From assembly GCA_009869945.1 (NCBI GenBank), contig WIXG01000343.1:1-64000 (forward strand): 64,000 nucleotides of DNA, given 5' to 3'. The notes below the pieces were generated by a model. That model saw nothing but the letters and a program-made list of their open reading frames with translations. It was not told where the DNA came from and did not search any database. Of this stretch, positions 1 through 13,700 are shown in pieces; the stretch's first letter is position 1, and each line of letters starts with the position of its first letter. The position numbers were made by a program, and so were the translations under genes. The DNA comes from Mesaphorura yosii. Lineage: Eukaryota; Arthropoda; Collembola; Poduromorpha; Tullbergiidae.

Positions 1-898
1 AATCGAAGGCAGTCTGGCGTACGCACACAAAGGAACGCTATTCCATTGTGCGCCCGCACAAAGTTTCTGTTTCCATTGTGCATTGTCTTTAATTCACTCC
101 TCGTCGAAAGTTTTGAGTCACAATCACTCAAAACACTCAAAAGACATCACGTCAACTTTTGAAATGAAATATTTTACGGCAAAATTCAAGCGGTAAAAGT
201 AAAAGTGAGCTTTCATCTCTCATCTCGGGCGGCTCGATTATGGTTATTATTAGTTTAAGTGGAGAATCGTGTCGAAATCAAATGCATCTTTGTGGTTTTG
301 TCTTTGCATACGCGCGCAAGGCACGGCGAAGGCGGAGGCCCGAAGAGAAATTGGAATTTCTACCCTAAAAGTAAAATTATGGCTCAAGTGCTGCTCATGT
401 TGCTTTTTTGCCTCTCGAAATTCCCTTCGGGCCCTTTCATCTTTCTTCCCCTTCGCATTCGCATTCACATTCGCTCATTTGAGTAATTCAGTCCATCAGC
501 CCCAAATTTCAATAATCCTTGCTTGCCTTGCCTGATTTTGAACGTACGCACTTGTCGCGAAGTACGCAATACGCACAGAATTGTGATTAAATCCGAAAAT
601 TCGCACCGTGCGCGTCCCTCATTTTCACCTGAAAATGCATTTTATTTTGCTCCAGAGAGCCATGAATTCATGAATCGCCTCCCGCGGCCGTTTCTATTCA
701 ATTTCACAAAAATTTCTGTACGAATTGTGCGCGAATTCCTGTAGCAACAGCAACCGCGAAGTCTGAATTGAATAAAATTCAATTGGGCCCGCCTTACCGA
801 ATGGAATTTTGAATCATTTGCCTTTTGCGTACGCGCTTTCAACGTGCCCGCATAATATTTCAATAAAGGTAAACATTCGCATATGTACAAAGTAATTT

Positions 899-940
899 GT
901 ACGCAAACTTTTGTACTTTCGCGCGAGTACGCAAACTTTT
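899..940. repeat. 14-bp direct repeat, two copies
   Basis: The word GTACGCAAACTTTT occurs at 899-912 and again at 927-940. The spacer is rich in CG and TTTCG. A third, looser GCGTACGC word lies just upstream, near 827. The function is unknown. Confidence 0.8.
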
Positions 941-2395
941 CGCGTCGTCCTCAGTCGCGTGTCGCGTCAAGGAAAGCAATGGCGATGGTGATGTGAAAGA
1001 CTTTTATTCACTTTTCCCGCTCCGTAAACTCTTAACTCGTAAATTGTCATTCACTTTCACTTGACTAAACTTTTACATTTCCAGAATGACAACGCCAACG
1101 CGTCGAGTTTGTAGACCAATTTATATGGAAATTGAAAATTGGGACTTGACCTCGCCTGGCTTGGCTTGACGACTGGCGCTCGCGGTGTGGCTTGGCTCTT
1201 GATGGCTTATTTGTGCTGAAAGTCTGGAAGCTAATCTTCCAGCCTTGAAGCAAGCTCCTGTATTGAAGTGCCACTTGAAAGACGGTGGGTCGGTCGTCTG
1301 ATCGATTCACGATTAATACCCAGCCGGCCGTTATCAAATCACAAGCAAGCACAAGCACACACACAATTTTGGCTTGGCGGAAAGTTTGTCGGCCGGCCTT
1401 TGAAATTTATTCAAAATACTCTCATCTTCATCCTCTTCATCTGCCATTAAAATGAGCAAGAGCAGCACGGCTTAACAAAAGTTTCGTATTTACGGCAGGC
1501 AGTGTAAATTTCATAAACATAAACATAACAAAGCAGCACAAATTCGCGTTCGCGTAGAAATAAGAGGAAGAAGGATTTATCAAAGTAAATAAACAGAATA
1601 ATAATACAGAATACTCGAGGAAGATGAAAAGAGGCTGTGAAAGAGATGAGATGCGAAATTAAAAGAAGTTCTCTTGTAAATGTCAAAGACAGACGACGAC
1701 GACGCGACCTGGCCTGGCCTTTGTTGCTTTGTTGCTCTGCTCTGATAAACTCTGAGATCATTTGCATGAAGAAAACACGACAGATGGCTACGAGGCATTA
1801 ACAATTCATATTCCGTGCAAACCGAGTCTGCCGTGTCGTGTCGTGTCGCTCAGCACGATGAATTTTTATTGTAATTTGGACGGATAACAACGAGACGACT
1901 TTCTCCACACTCGCACGAGCTTAAATAACATATTAGAAGTGCATTACACAAGGCGAATCGATGAAAACCAGGCTCTCGAGTCTTTCGAGTCTCATGTATA
2001 AGTAATTTTAGCAAAATGACAAAGAAGATGAAGATGACGATAGCAGACAGGAAAACGAACGAAGTCCTGATTGTAATTGTGGTTGTGACTATGTTTGTGA
2101 TTTGAAATGCAAATGAGGACGTGTCGCAGTCACTTTCGAATAATGAACGAAGCTCGAGAAGACGCAGACGCTCTGATTCAATTTCACGCGATTTCCACCA
2201 ACGTGCATGCAGTCCATAAATAATAATTGCCACGTAGAAAATTTGCACGAAAAACAAGGCACCAGGCGAGCAAAGCCGTAATTTGCCAACCAAATTCGCC
2301 ACAAAGCCGGGCAAACGCAAAGCCAATATAATTTGATCGACCAAAACAATCCAAAAGAGAAAGAAGCCGAGCCAAGTTGAGAACATGACATTGAT

Positions 2396-2411
2396 ATTCA
2401 TTCATTCATTC
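2396..2411. repeat. (ATTC)4 microsatellite
   Basis: Four perfect copies of ATTC, seen directly. Confidence 0.9.
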
Positions 2412-2778
2412 AAAGAGGTAGTCAGTCTGGGTTCGTTTTCGTGCTACCCAGTTGGTGGAGGAGGGAGTTTACTCGTAATAGAATCGGATTATAGTATTTT
2501 CTGCTCCCAATTTATCTTAAACTCCTTCCAGCAGCGGGGGATCCATTTTCTGGTTGAAATTCTGGAAATACGCATGCATAGATTATGTAAATGGATACGG
2601 CTACGAGAAAGAAAACGAGCCGAGACGAGACCAGCACGAAGACTCGCGACGCGAGTGCAATTTTATTCCAGGTCACAGTCGTCGCCGTCCCGAATGAAAG
2701 CGAAACTGGAAAGTGGGCCAAGCACGAAAACGAACGAATAAATGATGAAAATACGAATCGGAATCGGAACAATGCGAA

Positions 2779-2808
2779 AGAGAATTCGAGTTCGAGTGCG
2801 AATTCTCT
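2779..2808. repeat. Perfect 10-bp inverted repeat with 10-base loop
   Basis: AGAGAATTCG at 2779-2788 is exactly complementary to CGAATTCTCT at 2799-2808, leaving the loop AGTTCGAGTG. It could form a stem-loop or a cruciform. No promoter or gene is recognisable beside it. Confidence 0.85.
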
Positions 2809-5800
2809 CCGGTTCGCACTTGAGATGAGATTCTCCTTAATCTGCGTCTCGCTCTCTCAACGCTTCTCGTCGGTATTTCGTATTTGTCTTGCTAATAGAA
2901 AGCCGGCCCAGCCCTCCTCTTCAATTCAAGTATTCAATTTTCCACGCTTTCGAGCTGGTGATTGCGATTTGCCGATTCCATTCATCATTCTAATTTTGCA
3001 ATCAATGAACGAAAGCCGAAAGCACGGCATGGAGAAAGCGGAGCACTCGAAAACGTGAACAACTTTTGTAATTTGTAATTTTCTGTTTACGCTTACACAA
3101 GTTTTACAATTAAATTCAAATTACACAGAGACAAGGGCTAGAGCCCAAAAATCACGGCGTGAATCACGAATTGGCTCGCAGCGTGTACACAAAACAGCGG
3201 GCGGTAGTCAAAAACTCGATACTCTTGAAGTTGAACTTCGAATTCGTAGAATTAAAATTGAATTATAAAACTAATTCAGTGCTCAAGTGTCCCCTTCGCT
3301 TTGGCAGCTGTCTTCAATCATTACGTAACAAGTAAATTAAGAGATTAATAAGTAATTTGACGCAAAAGAGACAAAAGGCGGATGGCAAATGACAAAATTA
3401 AAGATGAAAAGATGAGCAGCAACGTGAATGCAAGCTAAAATTGGAAATTTCAAGTGCTCAGTGTCCAATACTTGAATTTGCGACGAGTAAATTGGCCGAA
3501 TAGGCCAAATGGGTGAAACGCATAATTGAACCCCGATTTTGGCTATTCTGGCTTATTATCGGTCCCAGGCACTTGAACTTCGCTTCATTTACTTGCGTAC
3601 ACAAGCTAAGCATGGAATAATAGGCACGGAACGACTCGACATTGCTTTTTCATTAAGCGAGTGAACTTTTCTGTTTCCGCAAGTGAACGGGTCGGAGTTG
3701 GAGTTCTCCGTTCTCCCTCCTGTGAAATGTCTCCTGGGTCTTCGCCTGCTCGGCTCGTGTAATATTGAATAATTTTTCCTTATGCCGGTCCGTGCTAGTA
3801 AAATTTATATACTAAAATATGCTCCAGCTCCATTCCAGCCCGTGCCCGTGTTCGTACTGAAAGCAGTGGGAGACGAGAATATTAAAGAATTGTGGACGTA
3901 ATATTTCTTTTCCAGTGCACTCCGTTTGGCATCTCACGCTCCGTGCCGTTCTCGCTCCATACATTATGCATTTTTTGCACTCGGGCCACTGAAGTAATGG
4001 ACTTCCGACAAGACTATCCAATTTCCTTACTTTTTTTTAACAAAGTTTCGCCTTCGCCTGCGTGTACGGCGATGTCGACGTTTATGTAATAATCGGAGCT
4101 GCTTTTTGCATGGAAATCGCCCTTCGTATCAATTTCGGGCCCGAATTTACAAATTAAAGTGCTCATTAAAGACCAGGCCGGAGTTCATGTCTCCTGAGAC
4201 GTGTTCGGCCATCAATTTTACTGTACAAAGCAAGATAACAGAGAGATCAGTGTCACGAAGGCGTAACACGAAACTGCAAGCACGGGCAGCAGTCAAAAAC
4301 GGAAAAATGGAGACGCCAAAGAAAAGAAACGCAGGTGCGTGTTTCTCTTCAAAGCCTGCTCGGAAGAAGCCAGTAAAGAAGAAGTCTAGAAAATGATCTT
4401 TGTCAATTTTTTATCCGTCAAAGTTGATCAGCCGAGTCCATTACTTTCTTGTCACTCCGGCCCTTTCACACTCACTCGTGCGACGCGACTGGCGACTAAA
4501 GTTTAATATCTCTTTTATTTCACGGTGGTCGCGTCTACTTCGCCCTTTCTTGTATCGTACTGCACCGTCCTATATCTTATCATCAGACGAGTTTCTAATT
4601 CTTCCATTCTTCTTCCACGCTACGCTGAAATTTAGCCACCGCCGCCGATAGTGAAAATCTTCATTTCTCAAGATTCAGAACCGAAACCGACAAGACAAAT
4701 GACCTGCCGAAAAACTAAATACCGAAGGAAAGCGGCCAATCGCCCAATTTCACTTACCGCTCATAATTGCCAATTTCCGATGGGAAAATTGGAGTAAATT
4801 TCAGCGTGGCGGGGCAAAAACTAGAATTCGACGCAGGTTCTTGAATTCTTGACAAATTCGTAATTCGCAAAGTGTTCGGTTTGAAATTCGCATTTACATT
4901 TTACAGGACCACATCAACCTTTGTAAGCCTTCGGTTTTGTAAAGATTTTCAACACTAAATTAACGGTGTTTGTTCTCGTTGCAAAACGAGTAGTTGCAGC
5001 TGCAAGTTTGAATCCAGGCCTTCGCCTTCTGAGCCATTTGAATTCGAATCAGACGCCTTTTACACAGTCGTAAAACTGGTCAGCAACCCAAAATAAAATA
5101 CAAAAGGTGCAAAGTGCTTCTGGAGCCACGCTTAGAAATTGAACAAACTATCACTAAATTCAGTTCCAGTTCCAACGCAAGGACTGTCCAGTTTTATCGA
5201 CTCAAGCACTAAGAACGTATTTAAAATTCCCGTTTTCGTTTCGTTTTCGTTCCACTTCACCAAAGTTAAAGTTTCTCGTTCTCGCTTCGCATCGCACTCG
5301 AAATCGGAGCCGCACTCAGAATTCCGGGCGTCGCGTCCGTCTGCACTGGAGAACGTGTTTCGTGTGACTGAACCCGAAAGTTTACAGTACGTTAAAGTTT
5401 TAAGAGTGCCTTCCTCGTTTGGAAACTTTTCCTCTTCTCCACTCCACACACAACTACGGAACTGCAAAACTCTGTGTTCCAGTAGCTGCGTGGCTCCGTG
5501 CCGTGCCTGATCATAAATGGATAAACTGCTCAGCTCTCAACTCAGTGCAAGCCCGACTACGAACTTGGCTCGAGACTGGAGTGCTGGAGAAGGGAACACA
5601 AAAGCGGTTCTGATCTGCAGCGGGCGAAAGACAGGCAGAATCGCAGAATTTAAGCAAAAGCAAAGCACGATGAACTTCTTTCACTTCCTTGTGCAGTGAA
5701 CATTGCGTTATTGCTGCAGGACGCAAGAGCTACGTGGTCGAGGTACCTGCGCAGGACATGGAAAAGGAGCAAGGCAAGGCTCCGAGCCACGTCTAGTTCG

Positions 5801-7841
5801 GTGCGGTGTTCAGCTGCACCAGGACGAGAGTGAAAGTGAGAAAAACTGCATAAACTCTTGTCTTTCTTCTTCTGCTGCTGCTTTGCTCTTGCTCGTCTTG
5901 GACTTGGACTCGAGTTAGGGCTGGGAGGGTGTTTCTGCTGTCCATGCGTGCAAATTGGCGTAGAAGTCAATGGGTGGTGGCAGAATAAACTGCCAATTAT
6001 GTATTGCATTTGTACTCGAAATTAAATCTGAGTTGACGGCACACACGGTTTTCAGGTGTAACATCGCAAAAATTGACCGAAATCGACCCATTTTTGCCAA
6101 AATTGCAGTGTCCAACGTCAAATTACTGGCCCAGCTTTAATTAAGCCATACAGGTTCGGAATTCGAGTCTCCTCAGTCCAGGACACCTCTGAACTGGAAG
6201 AATCGTCGTACTTGGCCACGCACGGCCGCAAACGGAAGGGGATTATTAGCAATAGGAAGCAGGAAAGATGAAGGCGAAGATGCAGTTCCCAAGAACAAGA
6301 ATAAGAATCCACGTAAAAGGATGAGCCCGAGCCAAGATCAAATCGACAGCCGAGGAAGGAAGAAATGTCAGCACGCCGAGCACCGCCGCGTGCCCGGTGA
6401 TTTTTCTTATCTTAATCGTTCTGTAGTAAAAGGCAATGGCAATAGGCAAGTTGAAGGTATGTAATAATAGAGGCAAGGCTCACAAAGTATTTGATCAATA
6501 ATACATAACGCTTAGGCTTAACGCGATGCAACGAAGGCCCGCACACAGAAAAGGCAATCCTTGTCCAACGAACGCTAAACCCAAAGTCAACTACCAAACG
6601 ACAAATGCTTTAAAATGGGTTACGTGTACGTCCATCAAAACATTATCATTATGACTTCTACTACTACAACTATGACTCGGACTCGGTTTCTCGGTTCACG
6701 ACCCGCACGTCAAAATTATTTCACGGTTCGACAAGCATGAGAGTTCATTTTCCTATCGCTCTGCCCGCCCTTCCACGGCCTTTGCCTTTTATACATGAAT
6801 GAACGGTTATTGGTTTCGTTCCAGTCCGTCCGGATTTTAAAAGTCAACATGTCCCAGTGCTTAACATCCGCGTGGCTCAGCTCGTGGACACGACACGGTA
6901 AGCAAATACTCATCAAAATCGTCACATCAGAGCCAGCATCGGCATTGTTGAATTTCAGCCTCGTGAGTCGGTCGTGATTCATTATAAATACAAATAACAC
7001 GGACGAGTAGACCAGCCACTGAATAATACACTGGCAGAACTTCATTTAGGCTGAAACTCAGGCAAGGCTGGCTGGTTACTGGTTCGTAACGATCTCAAAA
7101 TTCAGCTGAGCGCACTTCATTCGATTTATTCCACGTACGTAAACACACAAGCACGGCACGGCGAAAAATGTTGAATGTTGTTTTTTCGTGCTACGTTCGT
7201 GTTCGAAAACGAGTTCGAGAAAAATGTTACAAAATTATGCCATGTGCTTACCACTCGCAACTCAGCGGAGTTTGACTCGAATTCTGGATGACAAAGTCTC
7301 TGGAGAGGATTTTGGAGCGTTTGGCATTCGGCACGGAAAGGAAATGAAGAGCTCAAGACCAAGACTCAGAACTCAACAAAGACAAGGCAAGCGAGCCCGA
7401 TTTTTATTTACAATAAACGCAGCAGCAGCGACTAAGAATTTTGAACGCTGAGTTCGTGAGTGAATCGTGGATTCGAGAATTGCATTGCACAAAGTCAAAA
7501 TTACGACTCGGCTCGGCTGACAGAATCCGAATTTAGAGTTTAGAATTTCGGATTTGGATTGAAATAATATTGATTTTGACTCTCAAATTACGCGATGCGA
7601 ACGACGAACGAGTATGCAAATCGTGTCGTTATTTATTTGTAATGTAAACAAGTACCCGGATTCCAGGCCCTCGGATTCATTGTCATTGTCATCGAGCAAG
7701 GCTTCCCCAGAAATAAGCTTCCATTTTGTCCATTTACCATTGTAGAAAGTGTCTTCTTCATCACTTCATAGATTCAAATACTGAACAGGTACAAAGTAGA
7801 ATAGCAGAAAGTACGTAGCAAGTGGCACTTGCCACTTACGA

Positions 7842-7861
7842 ATTACTGGCTTGGCGTGGCA
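7842..7861 (+). repeat. Dispersed 20-bp repeat, copy 1
   Basis: These 20 bases are identical to 44434-44453. The core is GGCTTGGCGTGGCA. The match stops at the next base on each side. The TGGCGTGGC core also recurs alone elsewhere in the window. Confidence 0.85.
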
Positions 7862-9708
7862 GGTCGTGCGGATACTCTCAACTCAGCTCATCTTTCACTG
7901 GAATCAGTGACACAAACGCTCTTGGGTTCTTCTCCTTGCTTTTGCTCTTGTCTTGTAATACGACAAACTGCAGTGGCACGTGAGAAGCCAACCGTCAAAT
8001 CAGCAGAATCGCAATCGTCGAGGTAGCTTGTATTTTCAGTATTTTGTATCATTGTCATGTGTGGACGGACGTGGATGGACGTGTACTCTTTGATGATGAC
8101 GGCGACGGGACGGGACAAAAGCACCGGCACTCATGCAGACTTCGTAATCAGCCTGGCAGCGTAATGAGAAGTCCCCCGGACAACTTTTATTGAAGCGACG
8201 TTTCAGATGCGAATGGAAACTATTTTTAACGGCTTTGGATGCGAGAGAACTCATCTTTGCTAGAACTTCAAAATATTGTCAATTAATCTTGGAGATAATG
8301 TGCGTTAACTTATTTATTGGAAACTGGAGATAGCTGTATAACATCAAACTGGAGGTTATCGCTTCATTTTCCAGTTTTGTCTGGGCTAATCTGCCTCCCA
8401 CAATGCGTGCTGTGCACCGCCACATGCCAGTTGGTGCTTAATGAAGATACAAAAAAGAATTACGGTCGTAATCTTAAACTAAACTGTCAATGCTAGCAAA
8501 ACGCAAAAAGCAAAGCAAAAGTCTGCTAGTCTGCATTTTGCATTGATTTATCTGGAATTCCGTCCAAGAAATGAAGACATTCACTGCAACAACCGAAGAG
8601 AAGAGTTATAATTCTTGTAAATGTGAACATGCGCCGCGCCCTGATAAATGCTAAATGACTTCCTGTCTTCTGTCTTCGGTCTCGGTGTAAGTCGCAAGTG
8701 CAGTGCAAACTAATGATCTTCAATACTCAAGAAGCAAAGAGAATTTCAAAGTCTACCCGAAACGTCGAAACCGTCGATGAGCCGAAGCCGAAATTCCAAA
8801 CTGGAAGGTAAGTTTCAATCGCAATCGCAGCCGAATGTTTTCGATGTTGGTTGTGTGTTGGGTTTCGGATGACAAAGACATTAATCTGTTTACCTTTGCA
8901 CTTTGTCGTTAATACAGAAGCAGAAATTCGATACAAATACAGGACAAGCAGGCGCTACGCGTTACACGGGCGCTGAGCTGAATTATTATTCCACGTTGGT
9001 CGCCGTCGGCTGCTTCAATGGCAATATTTTATTGTATTCCTGTTTATTCGAGCCTTCTTCATTTCCCGACTCAACTCGTTTTATGGTTTTGTTGTTGCAG
9101 GAGTGGAGCTCCTTTTGTGTTCCGTGCCGAGTGAAGTGTCGAAGTGCCGATGATCGACCGACCATGTATACTTTAGACTTTGGTTGAATGGAGCATGGAG
9201 GAGCGGAATATTTACACAAACAACAAGAGTACAAAGTACAAATGGTAATGGAAGAATAAGAAAGTGTTAAAGGTATTTCGTATTTTTGGCTTTGGCTTTG
9301 GCTATCTGTCATTCACGCAACATTAAACCTCCATTAAATCTTATATTAGTATTGAATTATTTGCTATTGCTATTTGTTATTCCAGCTCCTGACTGTCCTG
9401 ACTTCGGGCTGTGATTTTGCTTAGGGTCGGGTCAGGTAGCAATGGAATTCAATTTCTAAAACTAAAACACGAAAGTTGGCAACTCCCATTGCTTGGATGA
9501 TCGATTTTCTCCTCCGCTCCATTGCAAAACGCCCAAAGGCGGCACAAAGTCAAAGGGCTTCCTATTTTCAACTTTCAATGATAATCAACAAATTAATTGC
9601 CTGCTCATTGCCATTTTGCAATTTTAATTTCTTCTTTGCTGTCGCTGTCGCTGTTTTACACGTTTATTTTCAATTGACAGTTTGGGCTTGTGCACGTTCC
9701 CGTGTAAA

Positions 9709-10788
9709 ATGTGGTTGAAATCACTGACGCTCCTGGGCTTCACTTTTCTAGCTGCTCCGTGGCCCCGAGCATGGCCGCCAGGGTCTCAGCTCCAGCACGT
9801 TCTCGCCTTTGAAATGGACGACAGTAACGAGACACTGGCGGAAGAGTTTCAGAAGCTGACAAGTGAGTTTGATATCAATCAGGAGATTGAGAAACAGATT
9901 CGGAAATCCTTCAAGAAGTAAGTTGAGAGGCTGAGCCTGGAGCTTTGCCCGACAGTCCTTTGATTAGTGCGCCTTGCCTTGCCGTTGCAGGAATCCGTTC
10001 GCAGACTCCGAGATCGACCTCGCAGCGGCTGCCAACTACGAAGAGTCGTTTAGTACAAGAATGACCACGACTACGACTGCGAGTCTCCTGCCCCTGGAGC
10101 CCACCACGGATGAATATCGACAGGAGGCTCTGAATAAAGTGAACGAGTTCAGAAAGCAGCACTGCGTACCGCCGTTGACAATGAATGCATGGGTACGTCT
10201 TAGCATACGAATTTTTGCAGTTTGCATTCTATTTCTATTGAATGAATTAAATCCTTCGATTTCCAGTTAAACATGCAAGCGGACACGTACGCCCAGCACG
10301 CCCTGGTAAATCATGCATTCATCCCGCAAGTGGCTGGCACGAAGCTTGGAGAAAATACGTATATCAAGGAATACCCGCACGGCGAGGGTAGCGGCGGCGT
10401 TGGCGGCGAACCGTCACCGCCGCACTTCAACCCGTCGACCGTTGTCCTGAACGCAATCGAAAACTGGTACCGTGAGCGGTATGACTACGATTTCCAGAAC
10501 CCCGCCTTCCACTTTGGCCTTGGCAAGCCGACCAACTTCACAAACCTCGTCTGGAAATCCTCGCGGAATGTCGGCCTCGGCCTCGCATCAAACGACAAGG
10601 AGCTGATAATCGTGGCGCTGTTCTACCCGCCTGGCTTCTGGAATAACCCGACGACGCTGAGGCAAAATGTGCTGCCGACGGAGGCTGAGAAAGGCGGAGA
10701 CGTAAGCCACGCGGGCAACGGCGGCGGCAGCGGCCTGCCGGCAGAGACGTTGCAGAAAATGCTGGAGCACAGCAACCTCTATTTTTAA
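9709..10788 (+). CDS. Secreted CAP-domain protein, GAPR-1-like
   Basis: Three exons (9709-9917, 9991-10192, 10267-10788) encode 310 aa. The chosen ATG at 9709 opens a signal-peptide-like stretch (MWLKSLTLLGFTFLAA, then proline-rich). An upstream in-frame TTG at 9682 is less likely. The CAP/SCP domain spans about residues 120-280. Visible blocks are the first helix with H153, GEN at 165-167 (E166), NWYRE at 203-207 (E207), the CAP1-type block FTNLVWKSS at 228-236, and PPGFWNNP. The block order and the ending NVLP resemble GAPR-1/GLIPR2 more than insect venom CAPs. The usual CAP1 histidine before FT is N227, so the His/Glu tetrad is incomplete. A glycine/proline-rich insert lies at about 176-189. 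CAP proteins bind sterols or lipids and act outside cells or at membranes; the role here is inferred only from the fold. Confidence 0.9.
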
Positions 10789-13700
10789 ACGGAATGAGAA
10801 TTGTACGTAACTATTTGAAATTTCCCGGGCGAGTCTATTAATATTTTACGGCATTGGTCCATTGGGCCCGGCCCAGCATGGTCAACCGTAAATGAATAAG
10901 AAATAGGAAGAAGTAAAACGTCGAATTTCTTGGAGAAAAAAGTTTTCGTTTTGGGAACTCGTGTCTTGCGCTTCTCGCTCGCTCCTTCCCTTATCTTCTC
11001 GTTATTTACTCGTCACGCCGCGCTATGCCACCGAATCATCAGCTCACCGCCAGGGCCCATTTTGTGAATCATTTACCAGACACGTCCACGGCCCGAGCCG
11101 AAAACGCACGCCCGCGTCTGTCGGGTCATTTCCACGCTTTTGCGTTCGCGTATTATTATATTTTAGCACAAAACTTTTTTAACAACCCGCTCCTGGAATT
11201 CGCTATTCGCATCGCAGAATTCTGGAAACTTTTTAAGCACGAACATATTTGTGAACTTTCATGTCTCCGGCCGGCTAATGCAAAGTGAAGCTGCAACACA
11301 GAATCTGGATTTTGGAGCTGAATATGCGGATGCAGAGAAGGAAGGCCTTTAGGGAAATGAAGTTTTAATGGAGCTTTCATGTGCCTTGTGACTGTGTTTT
11401 CAATCCACAATTCTGGAGCCAACATTTACCGGATGAACCTTCTACTCAAGTACATCTAACCTTTCAGTAAAACTGCAATATTTAGTCATTCACAATCAAA
11501 ATTAACGGCAACAGCAGGAAGCCTTTTCTATTCTTCACTTTTCCTTAGGGCTTCAGAATTGAGCATCTTCCTGATCGTATGCATGTTCGCATTCAGACAG
11601 AGATTCCAGGTTCAAATTGAGTTAATAACATAGTAAGGGCTAGAGTGGGGGCAAGAGAAAGACCTCCAGGGGTCTGTCGTCAGTGTCCAGTGCCCAAAAT
11701 AGCAAAATTGAATGTAAAGAGCAGGAAACTGGACTCCTGGACAGGAATGGAGGGGCAACTGGAACGGCAAATATTATTTATTGCTTCCCCGTAATTGCAA
11801 GGCAGGCGCTGATCTCTGACTCAAAAGCCGAACATAAGTGGCTAATATAAACCTCGACCTTCCACTCTGCATTCCTGCTCCCAGCTTCCAGACTTCCAGC
11901 AAGTTCAGGTCCGCGTCCGTCCAAGTTTCTAGGAGCAGCAGCGGTAGCAGTGAAAAGAAAAAGTGGTCGACTGGTTTCTCGCATGACTGCGCCTGATGTA
12001 TTCAATCTGGGTATGGGCATGAATTCACGAATTGCCTGCCCGACCGACCGACTGCCAAGAAAAATTGAAAATAAAATGGATCGTGTCCATGTCCACGCAA
12101 TACGTCGCGTGCGAGTGCGTAGGGTAGCATCCGAGAATGGAGAAGGTAAGATCCGAGTCAATTGAATACGATTTGTCGATTCATCATTCACAGACCATTA
12201 CATTTCCATTATTATTTCCAGTCGTCGGAATGCCACGCAAGACGCAGGCAGGCGGGCAAGGAGAAAGAGAAGGAGTGTCCAGTCATTCATCCTTCTAGGC
12301 ACTTCGACTGCTGTACCAGCTTGAATTGAATTGAAGAATATTAGCCTCCTGTCTATTTACCTGCACGCAGACTGAAACTGAACTGGAGGATTCTTTCGTC
12401 CTCTAAGCCCTGAAGCGCCTGGAGAAAGAAAAATACGAGCAGCAAAGGAAGATCAACCAAAACGTCGTCCCCCTACAGCCACACTGACTCATCGATTTAA
12501 ATACTGTCAAGTCTTTAAGTCGGAGGCGACAATCGACAATCGGAGGAGCTCCCGCTCGGCTCAAACCAAATATTATTCGACGCGACAAGTGTCAAGAAGA
12601 CGAAGACGGGCGTCTTTGAGAATTGAATTCTGGACAGGACGACGAGCGATTCGCGAAATGACGAAAGAACCGAAATACGAAAATGAAAACGAAGAAGGGG
12701 ATGAAGTTAGTCTGTTAGTCAGCTGTCATCGAATCGAAGAGAAGCTCCATTGAACTGCTGCGCTATGCTGAGTCAATTGACAAGAATGAGAGGATAATAA
12801 GAGCGGAGTCGGGAAGAAAAGGAAGGAAGCCACACACGATACACGAACACGAATCCTGCGACATGATGATGGATACTATTTTTAGAACTGGTTCACAAAA
12901 TGCAATACAGAAAGTACCGATCGGCATCCGCATCTTCTTCGTACATCTTCCTCCGTTCCTTCTTCCCTCCAAACAAACATCAATTTTCAATGACAAAGAG
13001 ATTCGATTTGATTCACAGACTGACTTTTTTCCTTTGCACTGAGCCCCTGCACTGGAAACTACTGGAAGAAAGGATTGGAATCTTGCTTACAGTCGTCCTC
13101 GTCAAGTAGTCAGTCAGTCAGTCACTTGAATCTTCTTTCACTTGAATTCGTCATCTTGTTTTCTTCCGTCGTCGCTTCGCAGTCTCGTATCGCAGTGATT
13201 GTGAGCCATTCTAATAATAATAGAATCTGAATCCAGTCTTCGCATTTAAAATTCCTCCTCCTGCATGCTGTTCTACTGCTTTCTTTGAAGAATGGAAATC
13301 CCCTTCTTCTGTTAATCCAAACCACAATACAAGACCGAATGCTTCGCTACGTCGGCTATGAAAAACGTAAGTAATATTTGAGATCCATATTAAATAAATA
13401 CCAGTCAAAATCAAAGAAAGGCAAAATAAATAAATTCCAGGCTGATGAAACCTGCAACTGCGAATACGCTGGAATTCACTTGAGTGGAATACCTGAAGCT
13501 AAATCTCCTCACGGCTCGAAGATGAAGTGTACCGAAGTTTACTCCAGCCGCCATCGCCATCGCTTGGGAAATTCCCGCACAGGCACAGGATTCAGACTCC
13601 TTTGAAAATTCCTTTCGCTAGGATTGAATTCAAAGAAAAGAACTCATTTTTGTACCAAATTTTAAAAACTTGTACACAAAAGCGGCAGCGGCTGGATTTT

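Larger units (their letters stand above)
1..9708. other. Gene-poor region, about 9.7 kb
   Basis: No open frame here has both a credible start and protein-like content. The ORFs are short, many begin at non-ATG codons, and their translations are low in complexity or biased to F/S/R. The DNA is AT-leaning, with many short words built on GTACGC, GGCACG and CTGG. Recognisable structure is limited to short tandem tracts, a 14-bp direct repeat at 899-940 and a perfect inverted repeat at 2779-2808. It may hold regulatory DNA, UTR exons or non-coding transcripts, but the sequence alone shows none. Confidence 0.6.

Noticed and set aside
2591-3058. 155-codon plus-strand frame
   Set aside because: Low-complexity translation dominated by N, R, S and T, overlapping the 10-bp palindrome; no domain and no conservation evidence.
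4106-4396. 96-codon frame with a lysine-rich end (PKKRNAG, KKPVKKKSRK)
   Set aside because: It begins at TTG, not ATG. The next ATG gives a short frame, with no splice partner or recognisable domain.
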